A stretch of DNA of 64,000 nucleotides from an uncultured Bacteroidales bacterium (GCA_900317955.1 ONIP01000024.1:44290-108289), one strand, 5' to 3'; positions 26,674 to 36,788 are shown, numbered from the stretch's first letter. Notes: a model not told the origin generated them from the letters alone. Numbers and translations: made by a program.

Positions 26674-26987
26674 AATGTGTTAATTCGTTAATGTGTTAAT
26701 TCGTTAGTCATTTAATGCTTTATTTTGAATGTGTTAATTCGTTAATGTGTTAATTCGTTAGTCATTAATGTGTTAATTCGTTAATGTGTTAATTCGTTAG
26801 TCATTTAATGCTTTTTTAATGCGTCAATTCGTTAATGTGTTAATTCGTTAGTCATTTAATGCTTTTTTAATGCGTTATTGTATTAATGCGTTAGTCCTTA
26901 TAATGCTTGTTTTTTTAATGCGTTAATGCGTTATTGTGTTAATGTGTTAGTCCTTATAATGCTTGTTTTTTAATTCGTTAGTCATTT
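26674..26987. repeat. Tandem array of TTAATTCGTTAATGTG units
   Basis: About 310 bp of alternating AATGTGTTAATTCGTTA units with occasional GTCATTTAATGCTTTT inserts, degenerating to AATGCGTTA units to the right. It fills most of the 577-bp gap between the divergent DUF3089 gene and dnaE. The same unit in reverse orientation lies at 3331-3404. No unique spacers, so not a CRISPR array. Confidence 0.9.
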
Positions 26988-27155
26988 ATTGCTGATACTT
27001 TGATAGGGCTATGCGGTAATGCGGTGGGCTGTTGTCTGTTGACCGGTTGGGTTGTTGGTTGGGCTGTTTTAGGGTGTAACTCTTGGTGTTTCAACGTCTT
27101 TGCATTTTGTTCATTGTTTTTGGTTTTTACTTTTAGTTGTTCGGTTTTTTTTTCG

Positions 27156-27163
27156 TATATTTG
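27156..27163 (+). promoter_or_regulatory. -7 box for dnaE
   Basis: TATATTTG followed by CA, 36 bases before the dnaE ATG; TTAG sits 19 bp upstream as a poor -33. Confidence 0.55.
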
Positions 27164-27199
27164 CAATTTGGTATAACAAATAAACCCTTCCATACTATT

Positions 27200-30100
27200 A
27201 TGAACTTTACACACTTGCACGTTCACTCGCACTATTCGATGCTTGACGGCATGTCGAAGATTAGCGACCTGATTAAGAAAGCCAAGAAAAACGGTATGTA
27301 CGCAATGGCACTTACCGACCATGGCAACATGTTCGGCATCAAGGACTTTGTGGACACCATAGAGAAGGAAAACGGCAAGGTGAAAGACCAGATAAAGGAA
27401 CAGGAGGCGGTGTTGAAGAATGACGGCGCCACCCCGGAGGAGAAGCAGGAGGCGGAATACAAAATCGAGCAACTGAAAGGCCAGTTTTTCAAACCCATTA
27501 TCGGCACGGAGGCCTACTGCGCCCGTCGGACATTGTATGACAAGGACAAAGATGTTAAAGAGCTGAATCCTGAAACGGGACGCGACAGGATTGTGGACAG
27601 CAGCGGTTACCACCTTATCCTGCTGGCAAAGAACAAGGCTGGATACCATTCTCTTTGCAAACTGGCCTCGATAGCTTATACCGACGGTTTCTACAGCCGT
27701 CCACGTATAGACCACAACGTGCTGGAGCAATACCACGAAGGCTTGATTGTGTGCTCGGCATGCCTGGGCGGTGAGATTCCGCAATTGATAATGAAAGGAG
27801 ACCTTGAAGGGGCAGAGAAAGCAGTGCTGTGGTTCAAGCGGGTGTTTGGCGACGACTACTATATTGAGTTGCAACGCCACAAGACAGACAAGCCCAACTC
27901 AAACCGCTTGACCTACGAAATGCAGGAGAAGGTGAACCCCGTGCTGATAGAGTTGGCGCATAAGCACAATATCAAACTGATAGCCACCAACGATGTACAC
28001 TTTGTGGAAGAGGAGCACGGCGAGGCGCACGACCATCTTATCTGCCTGGCCACCCAGAAGGACTATGCCGACCCCGACCGCATGCATTATACCAAGCAGG
28101 AGTGGCTCAAGACGCCAGCGGAGATGGAGGCCATATTCTCCGATGTGCCCGAGGCACTGGAGAACACGATGGAGATTGCCGAGAAGGTGGAGGTTTACAG
28201 CATCAACTCCGACCCTATTATGCCGGTGTTCGACATACCAGAAAGCTTTGGCACTGAGGCAGAATACCGCAGCCGCATCAGCGAGCAGGAACTCTTCGAC
28301 GAGTTCACCCAAAACGAGAAACACGAGGTGGTGCTAAGCCAAGCCGATGCCGAAAAGAAAATAAAAAAACTGGGCGGATACAACAAGTTGTACCGCATTA
28401 AATTCGAGGCCGACTATTTAGAGAAACTGGTTTGGGAGGGGGCACGGAAAAGGTATCTGTCCGATAGGTCCGACCTGACTGACCAGTCGAGCATGTCAGA
28501 CATTAAAGCCGCCCTCACCGACGAACAACGGGAACGTATTGTATTTGAATTGCACACTATCAAGACCATGGGGTTCCCGGGATACTTCCTCATTGTTGCC
28601 GACTATATACGCGGAGCCCGTGAAGAACTTGGCGTAAGCGTAGGCCCAGGCCGTGGCTCTGCTGCTGGCAGCGTGGTTGCATACTGCCTGTGGATTACAG
28701 ATATAGACCCTCTGAAATACGACCTACTGTTTGAGCGATTCCTTAATCCCGACCGAATCTCGTTGCCCGATATTGATGTAGACTTTGACGATGCCGGTCG
28801 CGGACGCGTTCTGGACTGGATTACGGAAAAGTACGGCAAAGAAAAAGTCGCCCACATCATTACTTACGGCACCATGGCCACCAAGTCGGCCATTGCCGAT
28901 GTCGGACGTGTAGAGAATATTGATCTAACCACCGTCAACAAACTGAAAGAATACATTCCCGAACGTTCATTTCCGGACAATATCAAGGACGAAAAAGGCA
29001 AGTCGCCTAAAGTGAACCTTGTAAACTGCTATAAATACATCCCCGAGCTGAAGCATATCATGGAAGACCCTGGCAACGATGTGCTGAAAAACATGCTCAC
29101 CTATGCCGCCGAGCTCGAGGACACCAACCGACAGGTTGGCATTCATGCCTGCGGCGTGATTATTGGTGCCGACGACCTCACCAACATAGCACCCGTTTGC
29201 ACCATCTACGATAAGGACAGCAAACAAGACGTTCTGGTTACACAATACGATGGCCACGTGGTTGAAACCGTTGGACTTATCAAAATGGACTTCCTCGGCC
29301 TCAAGAACCTCACTATCATCAAGAACGCCATCCAGATGATTAAAAAGAACTACGGCGTTGACATTGATATTGACCACATTCCCATCGACGACGAGAAGAC
29401 CTACCAACTCTACTGTGAGGGCAACACCGTGGGCACGTTCCAATTCGAGTCCGCCGGCATGCAGAAATACCTCCGCGAACTGGAGCCGCATGTCTTTGAA
29501 GACCTCATCGCTATGAACGCGCTCTACCGTCCGGGTCCTATGGACTACATTCCCGACTTCATCGACCGCAAGCAGGGACGCAAACCTATCGAATACGACA
29601 TCCCCTGCATGGAACAATACCTCAAGGACACCTATGGCATCACCGTTTACCAAGAGCAGGTCATGCTTCTCTCCCGCCAACTGGCAGGATTCACCCGCGG
29701 CCAAAGCGACACCCTCCGCAAAGCCATGGGCAAGAAGCAAATCGAGAAAATGAACGAACTCGAGGTTCTCTTCTACAAAGGTGGTGAAGCCAACGGACAT
29801 CCCAAAGACAAACTCCACAAGATATGGGAAGACTGGAAGAAATTCGCCTCCTATGCCTTCAACAAATCCCACGCCACATGCTACTCGTGGGTAGCCTACC
29901 AGACCGCCTACCTGAAAGCCCACTACCCTGCTGAATACATGGCCGCCGTCCTGACCAGTGGACAAAAAGACATCAAACGCACCACCGAACTCATGGACGA
30001 CTGCCGACGCCACGGCCTTGAAATCCTCCCCCCGTCAATCAACGAATCGGATATGGACTTCTCCGTCAACAGCAAAGGCCAAATTCGTTTTGGACTGAAA

Positions 30101-31141
30101 GCCATCAGCGGAATGGGCGAAGCCGCAGCCGATGCCATTATCTCCGAACGCGAAAAAAACGGCCCCTACTCCGACATCTTCGACCTTCTTGAACGCGTAG
30201 ACCTCCGCTCACTGAACCGGAAAAACATCGAATCGCTTGTCAGAGCCGGTGCACTCGACGGTATCGGAACCATGCACCGCGCACAATACTTCTTCTGTGA
30301 AAACGAAAACCCAAACACCCCCACCTTCCTTGAGAAACTGATGCGTTGGGCACTGCACAACAAACAAAACGCTGACTCGGCACAGATGTCAATCTTCGAC
30401 ATGAGCGACGAGATAAAAAAAGACGCCCATCCAGACATCCCCCAATGCGAAGAATGGACCGTCGTGCAACGCTGCCGCGAAGAACTTTCCGTCATCGGGC
30501 TCTACCTCAGCGGCCACCCGCTCGACAACTTCAAATTCGAAATAACTCATTTCACCAACACACAGTGCGCTGAACTTGCCGACCTCTCCCCCCTCATCGA
30601 CAAAACCATCCGCTTTGGTGGCATAGTCACCGATGCCAAAATCGGCATCTCTTCCAAAAACGGCGACCCCTACGGACAACTTACCATTGAAGATTACAGC
30701 GGCGCCTACACCCTTAGGCTCTTCAAAGGCGAATTCCTCAAATACAAAGCCTACTTCCAAAAAGACCTCTTCCTACACATTCAAGGCACCGTCCGCCAAT
30801 TCTCCCGCCAACTTGAAGACGGCACATGGTATCATTCCAAACCCAGCATCAAAATCACCAGCATCTCCATGCTCGGCGAAATCCTCGACAAAAACACCAA
30901 ACTCATCAAATTCAGCATCAACCTTCCCGACATCACCCCCGAACTTTGCCGCCAACTCCAAGCCCTTTCCAAGAAACACAAAGGAAAAACGCCCATGGAA
31001 GCCAATATCCTCGACACTGCCCACGGTCTTACTCTCACCATGAAAACCCGCGACCTCCTCGTCTCCCCCCGCGCCATGCTCACCGAACTACAAAACATTC
31101 CTTCAATCTTCGACATCAAACCAGTCTCCGCCCAATACTAA
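27200..31141 (+). CDS. dnaE: DNA polymerase III alpha subunit
   Basis: 1313 residues. The N-terminal PHP domain starts FTHLHVHSHYSMLDGM. The catalytic palm carries GPGRGSAAGS and PDIDVDFDD (about residue 525). The fingers/tandem HhH part includes FNKSHATCYSWVAYQTAYLKAHYP, and a C-terminal OB fold follows (TIRFGGIVTDAKIG). Start ATG 27200 gives the conserved PHP N-terminus. Codon choice drifts along the gene: G-ending codons (GAG, CAG, CTG) in the first half give way to C- or A-ending codons (GAA, CAA, CTC) after about 29.2 kb. GSCFA follows after 4 bp. Confidence 0.97.
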   Translation: MNFTHLHVHSHYSMLDGMSKISDLIKKAKKNGMYAMALTDHGNMFGIKDFVDTIEKENGKVKDQIKEQEAVLKNDGATPEEKQEAEYKIEQLKGQFFKPIIGTEAYCARRTLYDKDKDVKELNPETGRDRIVDSSGYHLILLAKNKAGYHSLCKLASIAYTDGFYSRPRIDHNVLEQYHEGLIVCSACLGGEIPQLIMKGDLEGAEKAVLWFKRVFGDDYYIELQRHKTDKPNSNRLTYEMQEKVNPVLIELAHKHNIKLIATNDVHFVEEEHGEAHDHLICLATQKDYADPDRMHYTKQEWLKTPAEMEAIFSDVPEALENTMEIAEKVEVYSINSDPIMPVFDIPESFGTEAEYRSRISEQELFDEFTQNEKHEVVLSQADAEKKIKKLGGYNKLYRIKFEADYLEKLVWEGARKRYLSDRSDLTDQSSMSDIKAALTDEQRERIVFELHTIKTMGFPGYFLIVADYIRGAREELGVSVGPGRGSAAGSVVAYCLWITDIDPLKYDLLFERFLNPDRISLPDIDVDFDDAGRGRVLDWITEKYGKEKVAHIITYGTMATKSAIADVGRVENIDLTTVNKLKEYIPERSFPDNIKDEKGKSPKVNLVNCYKYIPELKHIMEDPGNDVLKNMLTYAAELEDTNRQVGIHACGVIIGADDLTNIAPVCTIYDKDSKQDVLVTQYDGHVVETVGLIKMDFLGLKNLTIIKNAIQMIKKNYGVDIDIDHIPIDDEKTYQLYCEGNTVGTFQFESAGMQKYLRELEPHVFEDLIAMNALYRPGPMDYIPDFIDRKQGRKPIEYDIPCMEQYLKDTYGITVYQEQVMLLSRQLAGFTRGQSDTLRKAMGKKQIEKMNELEVLFYKGGEANGHPKDKLHKIWEDWKKFASYAFNKSHATCYSWVAYQTAYLKAHYPAEYMAAVLTSGQKDIKRTTELMDDCRRHGLEILPPSINESDMDFSVNSKGQIRFGLKAISGMGEAAADAIISEREKNGPYSDIFDLLERVDLRSLNRKNIESLVRAGALDGIGTMHRAQYFFCENENPNTPTFLEKLMRWALHNKQNADSAQMSIFDMSDEIKKDAHPDIPQCEEWTVVQRCREELSVIGLYLSGHPLDNFKFEITHFTNTQCAELADLSPLIDKTIRFGGIVTDAKIGISSKNGDPYGQLTIEDYSGAYTLRLFKGEFLKYKAYFQKDLFLHIQGTVRQFSRQLEDGTWYHSKPSIKITSISMLGEILDKNTKLIKFSINLPDITPELCRQLQALSKKHKGKTPMEANILDTAHGLTLTMKTRDLLVSPRAMLTELQNIPSIFDIKPVSAQY

Positions 31142-31145
31142 CAAC

Positions 31146-32039
31146 ATGCAACTCTACACCCCCGTTGCCGTCACCCCCTCCCCCGTCCGCATCAGCCACC
31201 AAACACCTCTGATGCTACTCGGCTCTTGCTTCAGCGACAATATAGGTCTCAAACTGCAACAATCAGGCTTCGACGTCCTCTCCAACCCCTTTGGCACCCT
31301 CTACAACCCGCTCTCTATTGCCCTTGTCCTTTCCCGCGCCCTCGACGACAACGAAATCGACCCCTCCTACCTCGTACACCACGACGGCGTATGGCATTCC
31401 TGGCTCCACCACAGCCGCTTCTCCAACCCCGACCCCGACATCTGCCTGCAACTATGCAACCAGACCATCCATGCTGCCCACAACCAACTCATTCGCAAAC
31501 CCGTACTAATCATTACCTTCGGCACCGCCTACACATTCTTCCTTACAGACGGCCCCCTCGCAGGGCAACCCGTTGCCAACTGCCACAAACTACCTCCCCA
31601 GAACTTCAGCCGAACCCTGCTCTCACTTCAACAAATACTCGACACCTGGCATCCCCTGCTCCAACGGCTCACAAACCTCGGCATCCAAACTATTTTTACC
31701 GTCAGCCCCATACGCCATATTGCCGACGGCCTCCACCAAAACCAAATAAGCAAAAGCACTCTCCATCTTGCCATCCAAAGCCTCCTCAATCCCGACCCGA
31801 ATGACTCCCCCTCCAACAACAACGCCCACTACTACCCATCCTACGAAATACTCCTCGACCAACTTCGCGACTACCGATTCTACGCCCGCGACATGTGCCA
31901 CCCCTCCGACCTCGCCGTCGACATCATCTGGCAACACTTTCAAGAAACCCACATGACGCCTGCCACCATACAACAAAACATCCTCAACACAAAAAAAGCA
32001 AAACAATCCCTCCATACCCCAATAATTGCCAATCCTTAG
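31146..32039 (+). CDS. GSCFA domain protein
   Basis: 297 residues with the family-naming motif LLGSCFSDNIG near the N-terminus, FGTAYTF in the middle, TVSPIRH and HYYPSYEIL. GSCFA proteins are SGNH-hydrolase-like and typical of Bacteroidetes and Proteobacteria; their substrate is not established. It lies immediately downstream of dnaE and upstream of ddl on the same strand, and shares their C-rich coding strand. Confidence 0.92.
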   Translation: MQLYTPVAVTPSPVRISHQTPLMLLGSCFSDNIGLKLQQSGFDVLSNPFGTLYNPLSIALVLSRALDDNEIDPSYLVHHDGVWHSWLHHSRFSNPDPDICLQLCNQTIHAAHNQLIRKPVLIITFGTAYTFFLTDGPLAGQPVANCHKLPPQNFSRTLLSLQQILDTWHPLLQRLTNLGIQTIFTVSPIRHIADGLHQNQISKSTLHLAIQSLLNPDPNDSPSNNNAHYYPSYEILLDQLRDYRFYARDMCHPSDLAVDIIWQHFQETHMTPATIQQNILNTKKAKQSLHTPIIANP

Positions 32040-32079
32040 ACAAATCATCCACAATAATAAACCCTTTAAATCTCAAAAA

Positions 32080-33063
32080 ATGGACAAAAAAAACATCGCC
32101 CTCGTCATGGGCGGATACTCCGGAGAACACGACATCTCAATAGGTAGCGGATGCCAAGTATACGAACACCTCGACCATCAGAAATACAACGTCTACAAAA
32201 TCGTCATCGACCGCGACGGATGGTACTGCCTCGCCGACAACGGCGACCACACTCCCGTCAACCGTCACAACTTCACCATCCCCGGTGTCGACCACTTCGA
32301 CCTGGCCTTCATCATCATCCATGGAAACCCCGGCGAGAACGGTGTCCTCCAAGGCTACTTCGACATGCTCGGCATTCCCTACACCACCTGCGGATTCTAC
32401 ACCTCCGCACTCACTTTCCACAAGGGATACTGCAACCCCGTGGTCAAAAGCTTCGGCATTGTCAACGTTGCCCGTTCCGTTCTCATCTACGACCTCTCTC
32501 AAAACTCGCTCGACAAACTCAACTCCGCAAACCTCTCCTACCCCCTCTTCGTCAAGCCCGCCGCAGGAGGCAGCAGTGTAGCCACCACCAAAGTCAAAAC
32601 ACCCGAACAACTTATCCCTGCCATCCAGCAAGCTTTCACTGAAGACAGCCAAGTCCTCATCGAAGAATGCATCACCGGACGCGAATTCGACTGCGGAGTG
32701 TTCCGCACTAAGGAAGAGAAACTCGTCTTCCCCATCACCGAAATCATCCCCATCGGCAACCACGAATTCTTTGACTACCAAGCCAAATACCAAGGCTTCA
32801 GCAACGAAGTAACACCAGCCGAATGCACCGACGACATAACACAACAAATCCAGCAAACCTCCTCCCAGCTTTACGACCTCCTCAACTGCCGCGGCATAGT
32901 CCGTTTCGACTACATCTACGACACAACAAGGAACCAACTCTTCTTCCTCGAAGTCAACACCATCCCCGGACAAAGTGCCGAAAGCATCGTCCCCAAACAA
33001 GCCCGCGCCATGGGCATATCCACCAGCCAACTCTACGAAATGGTCATCCAAAGTGCTCTATGA
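32080..33063 (+). CDS. ddl: D-alanine--D-alanine ligase
   Basis: 327 residues of an ATP-grasp ligase making the D-Ala-D-Ala dipeptide for peptidoglycan. Visible motifs: ALVMGGYSGEHDIS at the N-terminus, HGNPGENGVLQGYFDMLGIPY, KPAAGGSSVATTKV (ATP binding), EECITGREFDCGVF, and FLEVNTIPGQSAESIVP at the C-terminus (metal-binding Glu/Asn and substrate loop). ATG 32080 starts the family N-terminus; an upstream in-frame start at 32026 lies inside GSCFA. Its stop overlaps the next gene by 4 bp. Confidence 0.95.
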   Translation: MDKKNIALVMGGYSGEHDISIGSGCQVYEHLDHQKYNVYKIVIDRDGWYCLADNGDHTPVNRHNFTIPGVDHFDLAFIIIHGNPGENGVLQGYFDMLGIPYTTCGFYTSALTFHKGYCNPVVKSFGIVNVARSVLIYDLSQNSLDKLNSANLSYPLFVKPAAGGSSVATTKVKTPEQLIPAIQQAFTEDSQVLIEECITGREFDCGVFRTKEEKLVFPITEIIPIGNHEFFDYQAKYQGFSNEVTPAECTDDITQQIQQTSSQLYDLLNCRGIVRFDYIYDTTRNQLFFLEVNTIPGQSAESIVPKQARAMGISTSQLYEMVIQSAL

Positions 33064-34208
33064 CCGCCCTCCGGCTCATATCGACCTTCCTTCCTACTCC
33101 GAAGTTTGCCCGCTTTACACCCCCTGTACAAAGCGGGCAAACCGAAGCTATCCACCCCGGTAAAACATACCGCCACCTCCTCCCTCTACTACTAATTCTA
33201 CTGATCCTCCCCTCCTCCTCCGTTTATGCACAATCTAGACCCTGCCGCGACACCGTTGTTCGAATCTTCGATTCAATCTGCGAAGGAGAGACCTACGACT
33301 TCAACGGCCGCACCTTACAATACTCAGGTCTCTACTTCGATACAATCCCCCGTGTCGACACCAATTGCGACAGCATCATTATTCTCAAACTAAGCCTACT
33401 CCCCATCCCCGAAACCGGCATATACAACAGAAAGCAATGCCGCGGAAACGTCGGCCATGACCTCGTTGGCGGAGTACCCCAAGTAACCTACTACCTATGG
33501 ACCGCCTCCCCTACCGACAGCACCCTCAATGGGCAGGAACACTTTAGCTGGGTGCACGTCAATCCCTCGCAACCCACTACCTACACCCTATACCTCGACT
33601 ACCGCCCCAACCCACCCCAATGCCCCTACACCACCTCCATCAAAATATACCCGATAGAAACAGTAAAGGCCTCATTGTATGCAACCCCCGACGAGATAAC
33701 CTACGACGACATGCATATCATAGTCGAAGACTTCAGCTACTTTCCTCTCGACCCACGTACAGGAGGCTGGGCAGGACGCAATTGGTACATAAACGACGAA
33801 CTCCAGGTACCAAACGACAGAAAAGTAGAATTCTACGGCAACCCGGCATGGGGCGACACCGTCAGAATCATGATGGAAACATACACCAGCGACTGCTTAG
33901 ATACAGCCATCAAGAACATACCCTTCCGTCGAGTCGCGCTCTTCTTCCCCAACACCTTCACCCCCGACAACTCCACAAACAACATTTTCAAACCCTCTAC
34001 AACAGGAGTTTTCGACTACCAACTATGGATCTACAACAAATTCGGCACACTCCTGTTTCATACAAACGATCCAGAACAAGGCTGGGACGGAACATCAAAC
34101 GGCCGCCCCTGTCCCCAATCCACCTACACTTACGTATGCCGCTACAAAGACGCCATAACACCCGCTGGATACCAAACCGCAAAAGGAACCATAACCCTAC
34201 TCCGATGA
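33060..34208 (+). CDS. T9SS type B cargo protein (gliding-motility C-terminal domain)
   Basis: 382 residues with an internal hydrophobic signal segment (HLLPLLLILLILPSSSVYAQS, about residues 39-59). The mature part starts with the CRDTVVRIFDSICEGETYDF pattern seen in Bacteroidetes adhesin-like proteins. The C-terminal ~90 residues match the type B T9SS sorting domain: FFPNTFTPDNSTNNIF, LWIYNKFGTLLF, WDGTSNGRPCPQSTYTYVCRY, GTITLLR. It is therefore predicted to be exported through the outer membrane and kept at the surface. ATG 33060 overlaps the ddl stop; the signal is preceded by an unusually long N-terminal region. Confidence 0.88.
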   Translation: MTALRLISTFLPTPKFARFTPPVQSGQTEAIHPGKTYRHLLPLLLILLILPSSSVYAQSRPCRDTVVRIFDSICEGETYDFNGRTLQYSGLYFDTIPRVDTNCDSIIILKLSLLPIPETGIYNRKQCRGNVGHDLVGGVPQVTYYLWTASPTDSTLNGQEHFSWVHVNPSQPTTYTLYLDYRPNPPQCPYTTSIKIYPIETVKASLYATPDEITYDDMHIIVEDFSYFPLDPRTGGWAGRNWYINDELQVPNDRKVEFYGNPAWGDTVRIMMETYTSDCLDTAIKNIPFRRVALFFPNTFTPDNSTNNIFKPSTTGVFDYQLWIYNKFGTLLFHTNDPEQGWDGTSNGRPCPQSTYTYVCRYKDAITPAGYQTAKGTITLLR

Positions 34209-34704
34209 ATTCTCTCCAAACATGAGTAGTGCACCGGTAGCACATCCTTTGACGCAAATTCGAAAATCAAACAGCTATACTTCAATCTTTCCAAAGTTGT
34301 ATCAAACCTTAAAAGTGCGATACAACAAAGGATAAATAGTATTATTAACGCCAAACGATAGAAGCTGCTCTCATACTATCGCTGCAAGAAAACAAACAGA
34401 TTAGAACATGAACAAAAAGGAGCATAATCCGACACATAGGTAAGCGGGGATTAAGGTATGTTCTAGTAATTCATTTTTGAGGGTGCGTGTCTCCGATACA
34501 CTATGAAGTAATTTACAGATATAACCCATACTGTAAATGGGGGGGTAATTAAGAGTTTACCTCACTGGAGCAATTTATAGAAGTCCTGTTAAGTGTACAT
34601 ATTGGTTATTTGATAAGCCATAACATAACATCCCATCAAATCAAAACTACTAAAACCGATAACTCGAAGTAAAAGGATGAAAAAACGAAAAACACAGATA
34701 CAAA
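34209..34704. other. Gene-free AT-rich interval
   Basis: About 500 bp between convergent genes. I see no supported ORF, RNA or repeat; one run of seven G lies near 34540. Confidence 0.6.
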
Positions 34705-34733
34705 AAAAGAGGATGCTTTAGGCACCCTCTTTT
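34705..34733 (-). terminator. Rho-independent terminator of the lipoprotein gene
   Basis: Hairpin with AAAAGAGG/CCTCTTTT outer stem and a TGC/GCA inner part, loop TTTAG. On the minus strand it is followed by a T run. It lies 27 bases after the stop at 34760. Confidence 0.85.
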
Positions 34734-34759
34734 AGTATTTGCAGAGTTTTACTCTGAGA

Positions 34760-36328
34760 TTAAAAAGCATTCTGAATCAGACGAACTGCATGAGCGTGGA
34801 ATTTATCGCGCTGGCTAGAAGCGTTCAAAGCATTACCACGGAAATATACGTCAGCAGCTCTGTCATTGGAAGAACTGGAAGCAGTCCAATATTCACCAAT
34901 GTTACCTACGCGAGGATCAGTGTTGTCATAGACATCACCACGACGGCAACCAGCAGCAGGAAGGAACATTGCACCAGCATTTTCCATAACAGCCCATTCG
35001 GCAGCGTCATTATATTTGTTGGTATTGTAACCATTTCTGTTTTCACCAGCAGTAAAGTGACCGCCCTCAGGGAGAACCCAATTGTCAGGAAGAACAATCA
35101 AACCTTTAATACCCATTACGGTAGCCATACCGAACAGCTGACTGGCATTAGCACGACCAGTGAGAAGATAGTTGAATTCAGCATAGGTAGGAGTACGCCA
35201 AGTACCAGCAACACCGGCATTGTCAATAGCGTTGTTGACACCCCAGTCAAAGCTGGTAGCAGCGATATGGCTGTTGAGACCTTCCCAAGCATAGTCATTA
35301 TTGGCGGTGCTGTTCATATAAGGAGCTTTGCCATTATAGTTGCTGGTACCCCAACCGAAGAGGTCGATAGTAGAAGCAGCGGTAGGATTGTTGTTGGCAG
35401 CACCAAGATATTCATACTGGTTAGCAGCAAACTGCCAAGTGTTGGTAGCACCAACATACTGGAGGTTACCTTTTGAGAAGAATACCTGCTGGTCGGGAGA
35501 CACGCTGAAGAGAGCGTTGAGAGCACCATCGGGAGCATTCAGAACGAAATCAAGATTGCTCAGGTTGATAGTGGTGATAGCACTGCGGGTGATGTTGATG
35601 CTTCTGCCAGCCTTGAGAGTCTTGGTGCAAACAGCACCAGTGTTGGTGGTGATAACAATCTCAATATTGGTATAGTTACCGTGGAGCATGGGGATGAAGA
35701 AATCCTTGCCACTGGTAATATCCTGAGCAGTGTTACAAACAAGAGTAGTGGTGTTGGAACCGTTACCAGCAAAGCTAACGTTTACAGACTCACCGCTGAA
35801 AGAGAAGGTATAGTCACCATTCATGTTGGAGGAGGAGGTAACAGCAATGCTCTTCACGCTGACACCAGCAGTGGTAAGATTGATTTTCAATGCACCAAAG
35901 GGGTTTTTGAAATTGAGAGCATCAGTGTTGGTCTCGGCAACCATCGGGAACTTGGCGAGAGAACCATCTTCAGTGTACTGAGTAGCGGGGAGGTTGAAGC
36001 TATTTCTTGAAAGTGCATATTCAGCAGGATAAATAGCCGTGAAAGGAGCCTCGGAAACACTACCAGAAACGTGGGTGAAGTTGGCAGTGGTAGCAGGGGT
36101 CTGGGGATTTGCAGTATAAACAGCAGAACCGCCAATATTATCATACACCTTAATTTGATCGGTGTTTGTCCACTCCAAACCAGAACCAACTAAAACGGTC
36201 TTAGTATTTTCATCCATGCACTGTTCCATCGAAGCAGAGAACTGAGCAACAGACTGCTCTTTCTGGCAGGATGCGACAACTAAAGTAAGGCCCATAAGAG
36301 CGACAAGGGAAACTAAAGTTTTTTTCAT
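34760..36328 (-). CDS. Surface lipoprotein with C-terminal lectin-like domain
   Basis: 522 residues. Signal peptide II with lipobox LVVASC (Cys about residue 21), then a fimbrillin-like N-terminal region (KTVLVGSGLEWTNTDQIKVYD, FTAIYPAE). After about residue 285 comes a C-terminal domain with WRTPTYAEFNYLLTGR, LPAAGCRRG, GEYWTASSSSNDRAADVYF and HAVRLIQ. This pattern resembles FISUMP/C-type-lectin-fold domains. The last ~40 residues, rich in Asn, Ser and Arg, are where hypervariable residues sit in proteins diversified by retroelements, but no reverse transcriptase or template repeat is seen nearby. A small ORF precedes it in the same transcript. Confidence 0.8.
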   Translation of the reverse strand: MKKTLVSLVALMGLTLVVASCQKEQSVAQFSASMEQCMDENTKTVLVGSGLEWTNTDQIKVYDNIGGSAVYTANPQTPATTANFTHVSGSVSEAPFTAIYPAEYALSRNSFNLPATQYTEDGSLAKFPMVAETNTDALNFKNPFGALKINLTTAGVSVKSIAVTSSSNMNGDYTFSFSGESVNVSFAGNGSNTTTLVCNTAQDITSGKDFFIPMLHGNYTNIEIVITTNTGAVCTKTLKAGRSINITRSAITTINLSNLDFVLNAPDGALNALFSVSPDQQVFFSKGNLQYVGATNTWQFAANQYEYLGAANNNPTAASTIDLFGWGTSNYNGKAPYMNSTANNDYAWEGLNSHIAATSFDWGVNNAIDNAGVAGTWRTPTYAEFNYLLTGRANASQLFGMATVMGIKGLIVLPDNWVLPEGGHFTAGENRNGYNTNKYNDAAEWAVMENAGAMFLPAAGCRRGDVYDNTDPRVGNIGEYWTASSSSNDRAADVYFRGNALNASSQRDKFHAHAVRLIQNAF

Positions 36329-36397
36329 TTTCTTTCTTGATTTTTACTTTTTTCTTTTACTACCTAATTTTTTCTTGCTTTTGTTTCGGGTTAAAGA

Positions 36398-36565
36398 TTA
36401 ATCGAAATCGTCTCCACCGTGAACTTCACCACTATTGGCTAATCCTTCAGTAGTACCATTACCAGTAGCCATAGGGTCACCGCTCATTTGAAAACCTTTT
36501 TCGACGCGTGCATTGAGCACTTCAACTTGCGGAGCAAAATACTCCATTTTTTTAACTTCTTTCAT
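36398..36565 (-). CDS. Small companion protein (55 aa)
   Basis: ATG 36565 to TAA 36398. The product starts MKEVKKMEYFAPQVEVLNAR and continues VEKGFQMSGDP, then a Gly/Asn/Asp-rich tail ending GGDDFD. This is the recurrent Bacteroidales small-protein pattern (K-x-Y-x-APxVExxxVxxExGF) encoded just upstream of surface lipoprotein genes. It is 69 bp upstream of the lipoprotein gene and shares its promoter. Function unknown. Recognised by its coding pattern and family resemblance. Confidence 0.75.
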   Translation of the reverse strand: MKEVKKMEYFAPQVEVLNARVEKGFQMSGDPMATGNGTTEGLANSGEVHGGDDFD

Positions 36566-36788
36566 GTCCTTTTGTGATAAAGAAATTTTAAACGTTTTTA
36601 TTTTTTTATTTTTCTGTTTTTAATTATTCTGTTTTGTTATGCAAACCTGCTCAATTATTCTTACGCTCATTCCATTTCACCATCTCACAACTACCTCATT
36701 TTCACTCCCATTATCATATTGATTATTGACTCTCTTTAAGGTTGTTCTTCACTCACATGCACACTAATCTCCCACTTCAATTCAACTG
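36566..36788 (-). other. Long 5' leader of the small-protein/lipoprotein operon
   Basis: About 220 nt between the predicted transcription start (near 36784) and the first ATG. T/A-rich with several CAC/CTC runs; no clear riboswitch fold could be assigned by eye. Confidence 0.45.

Noticed and set aside
26674..26987. CRISPR array
   Set aside because: Units are contiguous short words without unique spacers of constant length, and no cas genes are present.
34209..34704. Template repeat or small gene next to the lipoprotein
   Set aside because: I found no near-copy of the lipoprotein 3' end and no supported ORF in this interval.
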